A DNA stretch of 64,000 nt from Oxytropis ochrocephala (lineage: Eukaryota; Streptophyta; Magnoliopsida; Fabales; Fabaceae): contig CM037090.1 in NCBI GenBank assembly GCA_020916435.1, positions 38,687,733 through 38,751,732 of the forward strand, written 5' to 3'. Position numbers and translations under genes: made by a program. This document shows, piece by piece, positions 1 through 20,390 of the stretch. The notes beneath the pieces were generated by a model. That model was not told the DNA's origin. It did not search any database and worked only from the letters and a program-made list of their open reading frames with translations. The first letter of the stretch is position 1; every line of letters begins with the position of its first letter.

Positions 1-309
1 TGATCCAACTAAAAGAAAGAGATAAAAAGGGCGACCCACGATCTACTCGTATTAAATGCGAGAGATGGATCAAAGAAAGCGGGAACCCACTGCAAAAGAT
101 GCGGAATTTGTAGAAATGAGGTCACAACAAAAATAAGCGCCCTAACCGCAATGTAAACTAGTCAATGTTGTTTAATGTATTATTAGTTTGAAGTTGTATT
201 TCAAAATTAACATGTGGTATTTTTGTCAATTATTAAATTTAAGGTTTTAATGTTAAGTCACATTTAATTAAGTTGGATCAACATTAAATATTTTATCTTC
301 AATCTTTAA

Positions 310-490
310 TAATGCGTTGTGCGAGTGTACATTGTGCGAGTGTGCATTGTGCGAGTGTTGCATTGTGCGAGTGTACATTGTCGCGAGTGTGCATTGTGCG
401 AGTCTTTGCATTGTGCAGTCTTTGCATTGTGCGAGTGTGCATAGTGCGAGTGTGCATCTTTGCATTGTGCGAGTGTGCATAGTCTTTGAG
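310..490. repeat. Minisatellite, unit about 15 bp
   Basis: About ten to twelve imperfect copies of a unit close to GCATTGTGCGAGTGT follow one another, with some units shortened or carrying an inserted CTTT. The repeat opens reading frames on both strands rich in Cys, Val and Glu, or Met, Thr and Gln; these are repeat artefacts, not genes. Confidence 0.85.
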
Positions 491-672
491 GTCTTTTTAT
501 TGAGCGACCTAGATTTTGCAGACATTATTTAACGCCCTAGATTTTGCAGGCATTATTAAGCGGCCAAGATTTTGCCGACACAATTTAAGCGGGGTAGATT
601 TTGCGACACTAAAACCTACGATTGCGGTTATGATCACCACCTAGATCAGCGGCTCACACACGATCCGTCTAT

Positions 673-680
673 TATAAATA
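673..680 (+). promoter_or_regulatory. TATA-box-like element
   Basis: TATAAATA precedes the short open frame starting near 799, with A/C-rich sequence between. It may be the fossil promoter of the element suspected here. Weak on its own, since the region is AT-rich. Confidence 0.3.
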
Positions 681-1640
681 CATTCTCAAATTACACTAAC
701 ATTAACACCACGGTTTACCCTCGACCTACCATTGCCTTACGACTCATCTTCTCTTCTCTCGCTTCTTCCCCAAAACCATCGCCCCACGCTACAATGGAAT
801 GGCGGTTGTGCCAAACCCAGTACTCAAACGACAAATTCCTAACCGCCGCTTTATCCTGATGGGCTGTCACCCAAGCGAACATGGCGGCGTGTTTCGTTGT
901 CCTAACCATGTGTTATGCGGGATGAATAAGGACATCACATTCGCCCTGACTCAAGGAGAAGGTGAGAGGAAGATTCGCCCGGAGGGCGTGGCGTAAAGGC
1001 GTCGATCGCATCGTTTGAAAGTTCAATTGTAGAGATGATGGGGTATCGATATTGATCATGGAGATCCGGCGGCGAGGACATCGCGCAATGATGGAACATC
1101 TAGCTAACGTTAGATGGGGCGACAAATCTTAGAGGCGTATGTGAACACAAGGCGAACTCGAGAAGAGATCATGCATCTTCTTGACCACCACCACCGCACC
1201 ACTGACAACCCGTACTTACGCACCTGTAAAGTTGAGTATGAGATGATTAACGAGTCTGGGGCGACCATTACGATACGTTGATTCATAGTCGTGAATCAAA
1301 AACTAAAAATTTCGAGCTTAAGAACAACATCACATTCGCGAATTGAAAGAAAAACTAATAAAAATGTGAAACTAGATGGTGTTGAGCAAGAAATTAAAAA
1401 AATCGAATGTGAATCCCCTACGTCGTAATTTGGAACCCACGTAATCGTATTTAGAAGTGCCTTAAGCCTATCAAGAATAGCGAAGGCGTTAAGTCAAATG
1501 TTTGAGAAACATGAAGAATTCCAAGGTTTCATTGAACCTTATCTCGAATTGTTCGTCGAAACACGAGAATCTGTCGAACACATCCGCCGTAGAATTAGAG
1601 GTAGTAGTAGTAGTTCTAAGTAGAACTAGGTTGTATTATG

Positions 1641-2815
1641 TTTTCCTGTTGTTTCGTTTTAAATTTACTATGCTTGTATTTTTGCAATTTGTGTTTTTAT
1701 TTTTGTTCTTATCGAATATTAAATTCTGTTCCACTTATTAATATCTTAATTATTTACCGTATTTTTTACAGTAATTATTTTATAAATAATTTTATTAATT
1801 ATTCTAATTATTTAAATTAATTATTGTAATTAAATTAAATTAATTTAGATTTTAATAAATTAAAATACAAGAAAATCAAAAAATTAAAAAACCCTTTGAT
1901 GAACTAGGGGTGGGGCGAGTTCATCAAAGGATTTTAAAAAATTGCAAAATTTCTTTTGGTGAACTAGGGCGAGTGAGTTCAAAAGGAAAAAAAAAGTGAA
2001 GCTTAGTTTGGTATTTAATCTAAAAGTTGTGTTGTTTAGGAAATAATTTTTTTGGTTTTCTTTGGTTTTTGCCCATTTTGTATGTTACCTCGTTTTTGAA
2101 AAAGTAGAAAAAGCTACACATTTTTGTCTTTGATATGATTATTTTCACTTTTGAATAATCTCGTGCATTCTTCGTTTTTAGAGAAGCAAAATGTTTGTTA
2201 CAATGTAAAATTATTATCCTAAAAATGAAGCATATGTCAAAATTCCGTGAAAAGAGTGTGACTCATACTTCAAATTTTGATATAAAAGTACTTTAATTAT
2301 ATAAAATTTTGAGGAGTATTAATGGGTAAATACATAACTACTTAGTGGAAGCAATTTATTTCAAAATTTCCAGAAGTAAATATCTAATTATGATATAATA
2401 AAACCAACTTCGTAAAACATACAAATTATTTTTACTATTCAAGTTAAATTATAGAATCATTTGTAACAAACAACGCAACACAGAGCAAACCGTACTTAAA
2501 CATGGGTATACAAATAGTTGACTTCTAAACTATCTACTAAATCTATTTTCAATCAAACAAAAAACTAATTTTTAAGTATTACTTTTAATCTTTTCTAGAT
2601 TGAATGTGAATAGCTTTTGAACCTACAAAAGTATAAAAGAAGTAGGGGTAATAACAACACTCACTTTATCATTCTCTTATTAATAATCTCTTTATGAATG
2701 AATGAAATTCAAGTGGACTTTACTTATTTAATGGAACTTAATTCCAAAATAGTGGGACCAACATTGAAGAGGTGTAAAAAGTGAAATAGATCTCCTCAAG
2801 TGGAAAACTCTCCGA
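1641..2815. other. AT-rich intergenic DNA
   Basis: No credible gene. It holds long A/T runs and two consecutive hairpins between 1893 and 1985 (listed separately). No TE ends with a target duplication were recognised. Confidence 0.6.
1893..1985. repeat. Two consecutive hairpins
   Basis: CCTTTGATGAACT (1893-1905) pairs perfectly with AGTTCATCAAAGG (1918-1930) across a 12-base loop. A second, imperfect stem follows: CTTTTGGTGAACT near 1953-1965 against AGTTCAAAAGG near 1976-1986. The two stems are related, so this is probably a duplicated hairpin or the remains of inverted-repeat ends. Confidence 0.7.
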
Positions 2816-3076
2816 GGGTATGTTTGGGAGGGAGTTTTGGGAGGAGAGAACATATTTTTTAATTCTAAATTGAGAAAACTACAAAATATCTCTAAACATA
2901 AACGAAGTATTATTAAAATTGATATATTGTTTGCTTCAAATTTTTTTTGATATATTATTATCTTTCAAGTTATTATTTTATTTTTTTAAAATCACAAATA
3001 CATATTAAAATATAGATAAATCTTTTTCAAATCCTCCTCTCCGTTCCCCTCCCAAAACCTCCTCTCAAACATGCCC
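2816..3076. mobile_element. Short PIF/Harbinger (Tourist-like) MITE
   Basis: The left end GGGTATGTTTGGGAGG and the right end (read on the opposite strand GGGCATGTTTGAGAGG) form an imperfect terminal inverted repeat of about 35 bp, which continues as GGAG-rich sequence. The GGG-ATGTTTG start is typical of PIF/Harbinger MITEs. TAA follows the right end, but the three bases before the left end (CGA) do not match, so the target duplication has decayed. The interior is AT-rich and non-coding. Confidence 0.65.
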
Positions 3077-3159
3077 TAAGTTTTTCCTAGTAGTTAAATC
3101 TCCACTTTTAAATAAATTATTTCTCTCATTTTTAATGTTAAATAAATTTAAGGGTAAAA

Positions 3160-3610
3160 TATGTTTTTAGTTCCTACAAAATTTTGTTTTTAAATTAGTC
3201 CTACATTAACGAAATAGGTGTTTTGGTCTACATTTTTTTCCCATTTTCATTAAGAGTGCATCGTTGACTCCATCCGATTAAGCGAAGAAAAAGTGGCGTG
3301 GCTTTTACACGCGAGTTTTTTTAAATTACGTGGCATATCGATGGCTTGCGTGGATTAATCAATATCACTCACATGATGTGGATCTAAAACCTACCCGTTT
3401 AACTCATACCCCACCCGGTTTGATTGATTAAGTCCCTAACTTAGACATAATAGACCATGTAATTAATCAAGATTGACCTGATTTGGTTTGACATGCAATT
3501 AAAAAAGCGCGTGTAAAAGCGCGTCGCACCGGTTAATACATTGAATGGAGTTAACGGCGGAAGCTTTTAATGGCGAAAAAAATGTAGAGGGCCAGCGTCT
3601 ATTTAAATAT
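3160..3610. mobile_element. Inverted-repeat element (MITE-like)
   Basis: A left arm near 3229-3275 (CTACATTTTTTTCCCATTTTC followed by a CATTAAG and ACTCCAT word) recurs inverted near 3545-3590 (GGAGTT...TTTTAATGGCGAAAAAAATGTAG). The outer sequence starting GGGTAAAATATGTTTTTAG resembles a common legume MITE end, but I could not match it across the element, so boundaries are approximate. It sits directly upstream of the MYB-CC gene. Confidence 0.45.
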
Positions 3611-3689
3611 ACTCTTCCTCATTTTTAAAGTCATCGGAGGAGATCCCCTCACGAGTGAAAGAGTGTGTTAGGGGAATTTTTATTTTAAT

Positions 3690-3887
3690 AAAAAGTAATT
3701 GCTCAAGAATGACGACATGAGTGCAAGGATGCAAAATGACAGAAAAATGTCGACATCATCTTCTTCATTTGACGTTTTAGATCTATGAGTGGAGAGAGAG
3801 AAGAGAACATAACCGGACGACAAGACAACTCAACAACATAGAACGGCGCTTGGTCGACTTCATTACAATTTCTAAAGAGAGATGTAG
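3690..3887 (+). other. Putative 5' UTR exon of the MYB-CC gene
   Basis: The sequence ends GATGTAG followed by GTAAG, a good plant splice donor. The same GTAAG recurs after the LTR element at 7428, continuing GTAAGTTTCTCTG, so before the insertion this was TAG|GTAAGT. The matching acceptor is TTCTATATTAG at about 7541, upstream of the first coding ATG at 7583. The 5' edge is a guess from the start of a less AT-rich stretch; no TATA box is convincing. Confidence 0.5.
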
Positions 3888-3892
3888 GTAAG

Positions 3893-4218
3893 TGTAACAA
3901 TTCAACAATTGTTAAGTGAAGAACAACAAGCAATTCGTGTAAACACTGTATTGAATTGAATTCCCTTCAAGTATTACAAATGGAAATGAAGTAAGAAGGG
4001 GAAGTTGGTACAGAATCCTTCCCAGAGCAAATTACACGAGAGAGAGGGAGGTAGTTAGAGGAGGGAGAAAGAGAGGATTGACTTCAATCATTTCGTTTCA
4101 TCATGCCCTTTTGATTTCACTTCCTTTCGTATATATCAAATACTTTTTTCTTTTTGTGGAGCTTGGTGATTCTATTCTTCTTTTGAGAACTCCTGCAGAT
4201 GATAGGTTATTCATTACA
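3893..4218 (-). repeat. LTR (3' LTR of the gypsy element)
   Basis: Near-identical to 7110-7427; starts TG and ends CA on the + strand. The left flank is GTAAG. Confidence 0.9.
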
Positions 4219-6676
4219 ATACCTTCCTTTAAAATGGCCTTGTCCTCAAGGTTGTAAGAATTTCTCTTTGGAAGACATATCCATGTGCCATTTGCTTGAA
4301 CTGGAATGACATAATTGTTGTAGACATATTCAAATGTCCACGAGGATCCCATTGTTGTTCTTTCTTAATTCCCACCGAAAAATTCAACATACATTGCGGG
4401 AACATGACACCAAAGATGCAAACAATCACGAAGTCGGAAAGAGTTAAGCGTGACTTGGTTTGAAATGGAAATAAGTGTTGCCCGGCATGTGCTCGAAGTG
4501 AAGTATTCTCAGATAATAATTCCATCCTGTTTTTCGATCTCCACCCTCACCAATTAGACCAATAGGATTATGTCCATGTAGTCTACAAAACACCATATTT
4601 GTGCTGCAAATAGTGCTCTAAGCGATACAATTCCTCCAACAATACCATCGAATCACAACCACTAGTGATGATCGGTCTAATCAATTTCATAGTGGCATAA
4701 AAGCGAATCGCTAAATACCAAAGTGCTTGGTAATCAAAACTCACGATAAGAGTCAAGTTATTTGGGCTATGTTCAAATGATCCTCATATTTAGAAATGGA
4801 TAAATTTATATGCTCAAGCATGCCAAAGAACACTATATTAGCAAGGTCCTTTGCCACTAGAGTTATCAATTCACGAACACGGTATTACAATCCATCCATG
4901 ATGCAATTTTATTGAAGGAATAAACTTGTAACGACTCCACAAAAGGCCAAGGATCCAATTGACAAAGGAGTATCAAGAATGCCCCGCAAAATGAAGGTAG
5001 TTTTCATAACCCACATTGCCCATTTAACAAAGTGAACAACTCCAATTCTTTTGCATAAATGAGCAATCCATCCTCCACGTATTTGCTACTATAAATCCCA
5101 CCAACCCAATTGTCATGTTGAGCGAAACAATTTCGATTATGATGTATGACAAAAATTGATTTGAGAGCAACTATATCATGAATAGTTATAGGCATTCTCA
5201 CTAAACTTCCCGAAATTCAACTTGAAAATAAAAATCCCAATTGCTCCTTCTAGTTGTTGGAAATTGTCGTGAGCATTCCACAAGGCAACAAACCAATTAC
5301 AAGCGGACATAACTATTGTTTCTTATGACACTACCACCACAATGACAATAACAATTGTTTGAGCAATAAAGAAGAGAATTTGGTAAGTGTTGTACAAAGA
5401 GTTTCGTCCAAATTAGTCTCATCTCATTATTAGAATCTAATAGAATACCCATGAGAACAACTTTGATATGCATGCACCTGCTTTGCCAACAATACCTCAA
5501 ACCAACCAATTATCTTTAAAGCTACGGTCCCCACATGCGATAGCGGTACTCTTGAGCCACGAAACAAAATTGTACCCTTCCCAAGACCAAAGAAGAGATA
5601 ACCTTCCGGCCATGGTGCATTTGGAATTAAAAACTTGGGACCAAAGAAGAGATAACCTTCGACCATGGTGCCTTTGGAATTAAAAAGCGAGAAAAGTTTC
5701 CTAACAATAGAAAAGCTAGGTCTGAAGTACTTTAAGACCACAACCTCATTTGCCAACCATGAATTCCACCCCAAAGTCTACTTATGGTGAACATCACTAA
5801 TAGAATTGGAGTTAGAATACCACCTCCAACAATCATGGAAGGGCCACCACCACTAATAGCAAACATAATTTCAAATTTGATTGTGTTTCTAAAATGTCCT
5901 TAATGTGTAATTCCTTTGTCCACCTTGGATTATGAAATTTAAGTCTAATATCGGATATGTGCTTAGTAGTCATGATACAATTTGTAATTTCGTTTCCATC
6001 ATATATGACTAAAAATAGTGTGCCTAAGACATTAACATCTAATTCAATTGAAGTCTTATTGGAGATCTCGTAAAAACATAGAAATAACTAATGTCCAAAG
6101 CACCTGTACCACATCAATAGTGATTAAAGGAGAAGTATCGTGGTAACCCAAACCTGCTAGAGGAAGCATTGTGTCTGGTGTTGGTGCAGAACGACAATTC
6201 TGTATGAATTCATAATTTGCAGCACCTAGACTCATGTGATACCTTCAGTGAACGAACTTTGTTGTGCGACAATCCAGGGCTCTAAGACTGGAATCTGGCG
6301 GCTCGCGCAGTGGAGGAGGCATGGTGTGCTTGACTAAAAGGTTGTGTGAATGGTGACAACAGATTTGTCACTTGCTGCAGTGGTTTTCGTGTGGCGATCG
6401 TGTCATGACATTTTGTCGAACACAAGACATGCATGATTGCGTCTCACATACCAGAGACATTATATGATGTTTCGGAAGGGAAATAAGCACCTCTTGTGTC
6501 CACGAAGCAATTTGCAGCAACTCACCATCATCGTTTATTGATTTAGAGCTTTCTTGATTGGCTCTTCTAAATGGTTTTCACCCGAGGATTCTTCTGTCTC
6601 CTCCATAAGCCGTCCTTGAGTCTTGGAGATCCACAACCGTCATTGAGATCGCTCATTGGAGTAATCGTTGACACAT

Positions 6677-7072
6677 TTAAATTTGACACTTGCGGTGTAG
6701 GCACATCAACATGTTCCGTGGATGTAAGGAACTTGTCCCGAAGCTAGCGAGGACATCATTGAGTGAGTCACGGGAATTGCTATTGACCGATGGCAATTCT
6801 TGATTCAGTTCCTCCTCGTTGTCAACTATCAGTGAGAATAACACGATCTTGGGCTTAAAGCGCCATAGAAGCGAGAGTGTGAATGAGTTCCATGTAACCT
6901 CCGGATGACGAGGATACCACCAGCGCCACCATTTGAGAGCCTGACCATTCATTGCCATTGCAACGGTCACCATTTTCTCATCCTCTAGTATACCTCTAAC
7001 CTTGAAATATTTATCAGCACAAAGAACCCAGAAGTAAGCATCGTATTGTCCATTAAACACTAACAGCTCCAT
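6677..7072 (-). pseudogene. Ty3-gypsy gag fragment
   Basis: The 131-codon - strand frame begins MELLVFNGQYDAYFW and contains ALKWWRWW, P-VTW-SF and L--RFKP. This matches the plant Ty3-gypsy gag pattern ('LPVFDG-DAYGWL...RYF...W...ALNWYQWW....TWEEFK..L..RF.P'). It directly follows the primer-binding site, as gag should. The frame ends before the zinc knuckle, protease and RT, which are not recognisable, so this element cannot move by itself. Confidence 0.75.
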
Positions 7073-7109
7073 TGTTTTAGAGGTATGAGATCATCAATGA
7101 AAGCACCAA

Positions 7110-7427
7110 TGTAACAATTCAACAATTGTTAAGTGAAGAACAACAAGCAATTCGTGTAAACACTGTATTGAATTGAATTCCCTTCAAGTATTACAAATGG
7201 AAATGAAGTAAGAAGGGGAAGTTGGTACAGAATCCTTCCCAGAGCAAATTACACGAGAGAGAGGGAGGTAGTTAGAGGAGGGAGAAAGAGAGGATTGACT
7301 TCAATCATTTCATTTCATGCCCTTTTGATTTCACTTCCTTTCATATATATCCAATACTTTTCTTTGTTGTGGAACTTGGGCTGATTTGCTCTTCTTTGGG
7401 CTTCTCCTAGATGATAGGTTCATTACA
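7110..7427 (-). repeat. LTR (5' LTR of the gypsy element)
   Basis: Direct repeat of 3893-4218; its right flank is the target duplication GTAAG, which is also the original splice donor of the host intron. Confidence 0.9.
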
Positions 7428-7582
7428 GTAAGTTTCTCTGATTCAATATGTTGTTATATTCTAGAAGAAGAACAAAGTTTTGAGTTGCATGATATATGTG
7501 AACATGATGATGATATTAGAATCTTCTTTTTTCTATATTAGACTTGGAAGGTAAAAGAAACAAGAGTTTAGTTTTGTCCAAG

Positions 7583-17186
<9,604 letters not shown>

Positions 17187-17758
17187 CTTTGCAAGAACTG
17201 ATGGTATTAAAAGTTCATTTGTAAATGTTTTTATCGATAACCACAAAATAACTGCACGTAGCAGAGCTTGAATTAGGGTAAAATGGAGTTGTATGCGATA
17301 CTCCTTTTTGTGTCTCATGCATGCTAGAAGAAGATGCTATCCTAGGCATGGTTCTTATAATCTTATTACTGTTTTATTTAGGAATAATGGCACACCTACA
17401 GCTAATTTTATGGCATATTTTTGTATGATGCACACAGAGGTTTCAGTACAGACACGTTACATTACACATGTAGGAGGATTAGTGGGATTATCACCAAAAT
17501 TATGGTTATGGTTGGAGTTCATGTGACAGTTCCTTCCCACCATGGCTATGTTCCAGTTGGTCGACAATTTTTGTGGGGAGCTCATGATACCCTTGTAGTA
17601 TATACTATGTTATGTTAGAGTCTTTTGAGTCAATGGATTTGTAGCTTTGTAATTAATTTTGAGTGAGGTGAGAGGTTGGGTTACTTAACTTAAAATGATT
17701 GAATCTTTTGTTACCTCTATTTCCTTACACTTTTCACTCTGATGTATTTGACACTTTG
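17187..17758 (+). other. MYB-CC 3' UTR and flank
   Basis: Downstream of the stop TGA (17184-17186) the sequence stays moderately rich in G/C to about 17650, with short chance frames only. The 3' UTR probably lies here, but no poly(A) signal stands out. Confidence 0.45.
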
Positions 17759-18711
17759 TGTTTGGTTCTGCGGTGACGCGAATTGATTTTGACAGAATTG
17801 ATTTTGCAGAATTGATTTTAGTTAAAAGTGAGTTAAAAGTGACGTGATTTTCGTTTGGATACATTTATCGAAAAGTGATTTTCATCAATCCTTGTTGTTT
17901 GGATGAGTTAGACCAAAATTGCTTTTGACCATGAAATTACCAAAATGGATTTCAATTTATATTTATACTAAAAAACTTAAAATTGATAAAATACACAATA
18001 AAAATACTAAATTAACTTATATAATATTTAGATTAAAATTACACGTGTATATGAAACTAGATATTGTAAAACAAAAAAAAAGCCAGATACTTTTTTAGTC
18101 TGTATATAAAAAAATGTTGAGTGTTTTATTGGTGACAAAATAAAAAATATAACCGAAAATATTTGTAACGTAAAGAGTTTTTTTTTGACAATTTAAAGAG
18201 TTAAAAAATTACTATTGATTGTAATGTAAAGTGTTTTTGCTTTTTAGTGTCAAGAGTATCTTTTTGCTTTTGTTTTAATCGCTTTTTTTTTTTTGGTCAA
18301 ATTTTAATCGCTTTAACTAGGAAAAAAAATAGAGCAACACGTTTTTGCTTTCACAAGCCCATCTCCCATCCAGTTATTAAAGCCCAACCCATTTCTTTTT
18401 TCCTTAAATTTACTGTTCATCGTCTTTAATCTAAAAAAATAAGAAAAGCAGAAACTCCAACACCTCCATTGCAGAGCATAAAAGCACCAATAAATATAGA
18501 ATAAAGAATGGTAGAAATGTCTATTTTCGTCCAAAGGCACCCAGAATTGATTCCTTTTGAAGCAAAAGCTACAAAGTGTTGCTTCTAATAAAATCGATTT
18601 TCAAGAGGTGAATCACTTTTCCAACTTACACCCAAACATCTTTTTAAGACAAAGAAATTACGAAAGCAACACCAAAAGTGCTTCTAGACACTCTCACCGC
18701 CAAACCAAACA
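17759..18711. mobile_element. TIR transposon, non-autonomous
   Basis: The left end TGTTTGGTTCTGCGGTGA and the right end (opposite strand TGTTTGGTTTGGCGGTGA) match at 16 of 18 positions, followed on both sides by sequence rich in GATTTT/AAAATC and AAGTG words. The interior is AT-rich without a transposase. No target duplication is clear, so hAT or PIF/Harbinger are both possible. Confidence 0.6.
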
Positions 18712-19920
18712 TATACTTAAGCATGTGAGCTTTTCCGATGGGGCCACTCTTATGTATGTTGTGCATCTTCAGTTTTATTTCCTACATTATTTTAATAATT
18801 AGCACGGTTGTCAAACAACCACGGTTGGATCGGCTAAGATCAACGTCTATTAGCGCCTATGCGCCCTAAATACTAGGAGCAGCGCTCCACTACGTCCACT
18901 AGCATAGAAAGTGAGGTGATATATCTCCGCTCCTATATATTTCCACGACGCTTCTCCATATTTTCTTCAACCGCTTCAACGTTCCAATTGTCCACGTGCA
19001 ATGTTTACTTACTCCCAAAGCAAGCTTTTTTGCTTCAACAAAAATATCCTCAGCTGCATAATACATTGTGCCCTCAGCTGAGTTTCTCTTTAGCCGAGCT
19101 CTCTATGCTCAACAAGAAATACCATTTTCTTTGTATTTTAGCCTATGAGTTAGCTTTAAGTGCATTATTCAAGCTTTTCTACCAAGTCTCCCTAAGAACA
19201 ACCACATTTCTGCCTTCCTCGACAAACACTTCTTCATTGAGGCTCTTAGTTGGCTCCACTATAGATTGATTATAGATTGATTCTCTCAGAGTTGATGACC
19301 TCCTTTCTGAAGAAAACTCATTGTTTTAGCCCCTTGGGTAGCACATACCCTTACTTTCCTGACCATGCTTAGCTGAGGCTACCAACACTTCTCACGTGGT
19401 TGCTCTTCTTGAAAACAATAGGAAAGAGTAGAAAGAATAGGGTCATTCAGTGACCTACCCCATTTTGCTTCGTATTTGAGCAACTCGACCCATGTGGACT
19501 ACGTTGGGCCCACTCGGTGAGGATCTTCCTTGGCCAACCACTCAACATTTTTGGGTATTAACAAATGCCCCTATTTTTGCCGTATTTTTGATTTCTCCTT
19601 CGATATAAATGAGCATTGCTCATATAATTGAAGATGATTAAAGCAATATGGTCTTTTATAAGGAATTCTTATATAACTTCTGATTTTAGGTTCATTATAA
19701 AAAAATATGGTTTTATTTAACTTCTGATTTTAGATTGATTTTGAAAAATAGGCTAATTGAGAAATAATTGCATTTATCTACATGCTTTGATTTACTACAT
19801 TTGAAGTTGTAATAACTTAATGGGTGTATATTTATGTTTATGCATTCATGAAAAATATGCTAATTGAAAAATAGTTGCATACTTGCATGTCTCCCCCCTC
19901 CCTCTCTCTCTTTCTCTCTC
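18712..19920. other. Unassigned repeat-like region
   Basis: No gene recognised. The stretch 18830-19570 is less AT-rich and has broken frames that do not match a family I can name; it may be a decayed LTR element. 19580-19900 is AT-rich and ends in a pyrimidine run (CTCTCTCTTTCTCTC) just before a Helitron end. Confidence 0.4.
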
Positions 19921-19923
19921 TTA

Positions 19924-19954
19924 CTAGACCGTGCACCCGTGCAATGCACGGGTG
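19924..19954 (-). mobile_element. Helitron 3' terminus
   Basis: On the - strand: a perfect 9-bp stem (CACCCGTGC/GCACGGGTG, 3-base loop), then CACGGT, then CTAG, then T. Hairpin plus CTRR placed next to a T is the defining Helitron 3' end. The element should extend to the right on the + strand; no matching 5' TC end was identified, and the B3 remnant may lie inside it. Confidence 0.8.
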
Positions 19955-20390
19955 ACAAAGATTTATCATATAAAAGTGTTTCATACATTGTTCCATTATG
20001 TTAAAAAGAAACCGGCAATAGTAAAATAAGATACTAATAATAATATTAATTCTAAACACTCTAAGTGAGTTTAATGTTTATGGGCTACTGTTGAACACTT
20101 CAAACACAGCAAGTAACAATTTACCCTTCAAATCAAAATCATCACGTCCACTTTGCTTCACTTAACGCACCAAGTAACACACAGCTTGTTACAGTTCAAA
20201 TTAAACCAAAATTTATCTGCGTGTACGTAAATTTGACGAAAATATATATGAATACAATCATACATAAAATTTTCATAACGAAATTTTACAAAACACTTAT
20301 GGACACAATAACTATCTAAGCACTCCTAAAGAAGATAAAGCTAGGATTTTCCACAGGTATTTTTAACATTATAGGGATATTTTCAGGGAA

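Larger units (their letters stand above)
1..1640. other. Unassigned region, possibly a decayed MULE
   Basis: No intact gene is recognised. A TATA-like box lies at 673-680, and beyond it the + strand reads for about 65 codons (799-993) with a segment around FRCPNHVLCGMNKDITFA. That segment resembles a piece of the Mutator-like element at 31.1-31.5 kb, VYFESPNPILCELKDDITF on the - strand, which looks like a MuDR-type N-terminal region. Between 530 and 610 there are several short near-repeats around the word AGATTTTGC. My inference is a diverged DNA-transposon remnant, but no terminal inverted repeats or target duplications were found inside the window, so a decayed retroelement remains possible. 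Confidence 0.3.
3893..7427 (-). mobile_element. Gypsy-type LTR retrotransposon, decayed
   Basis: Two direct repeats, 3893-4218 (326 bp) and 7110-7427 (318 bp), begin TGTAACAATTCAAC and end TTCATTACA, and are flanked by a perfect 5-bp duplication GTAAG (3888-3892 and 7428-7432). On the - strand a primer-binding-site-like TTGGTGCTTTCATTGA follows the right LTR and a purine tract (AAAGGAAGGTAT) precedes the left LTR, so the element runs right to left. Only a gag-like stretch (6677-7072) remains recognisable; 4219-6670 is degenerate, with no RT or integrase motif found and a small tandem duplication near 5570-5680. It lies in the first intron of the MYB-CC gene, in opposite orientation. Confidence 0.9.

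Noticed and set aside
268..532. Open frames rich in Cys/Val/Glu or Met/Thr/Gln
   Set aside because: They come from the 15-bp minisatellite and have no domain or codon bias of a gene.
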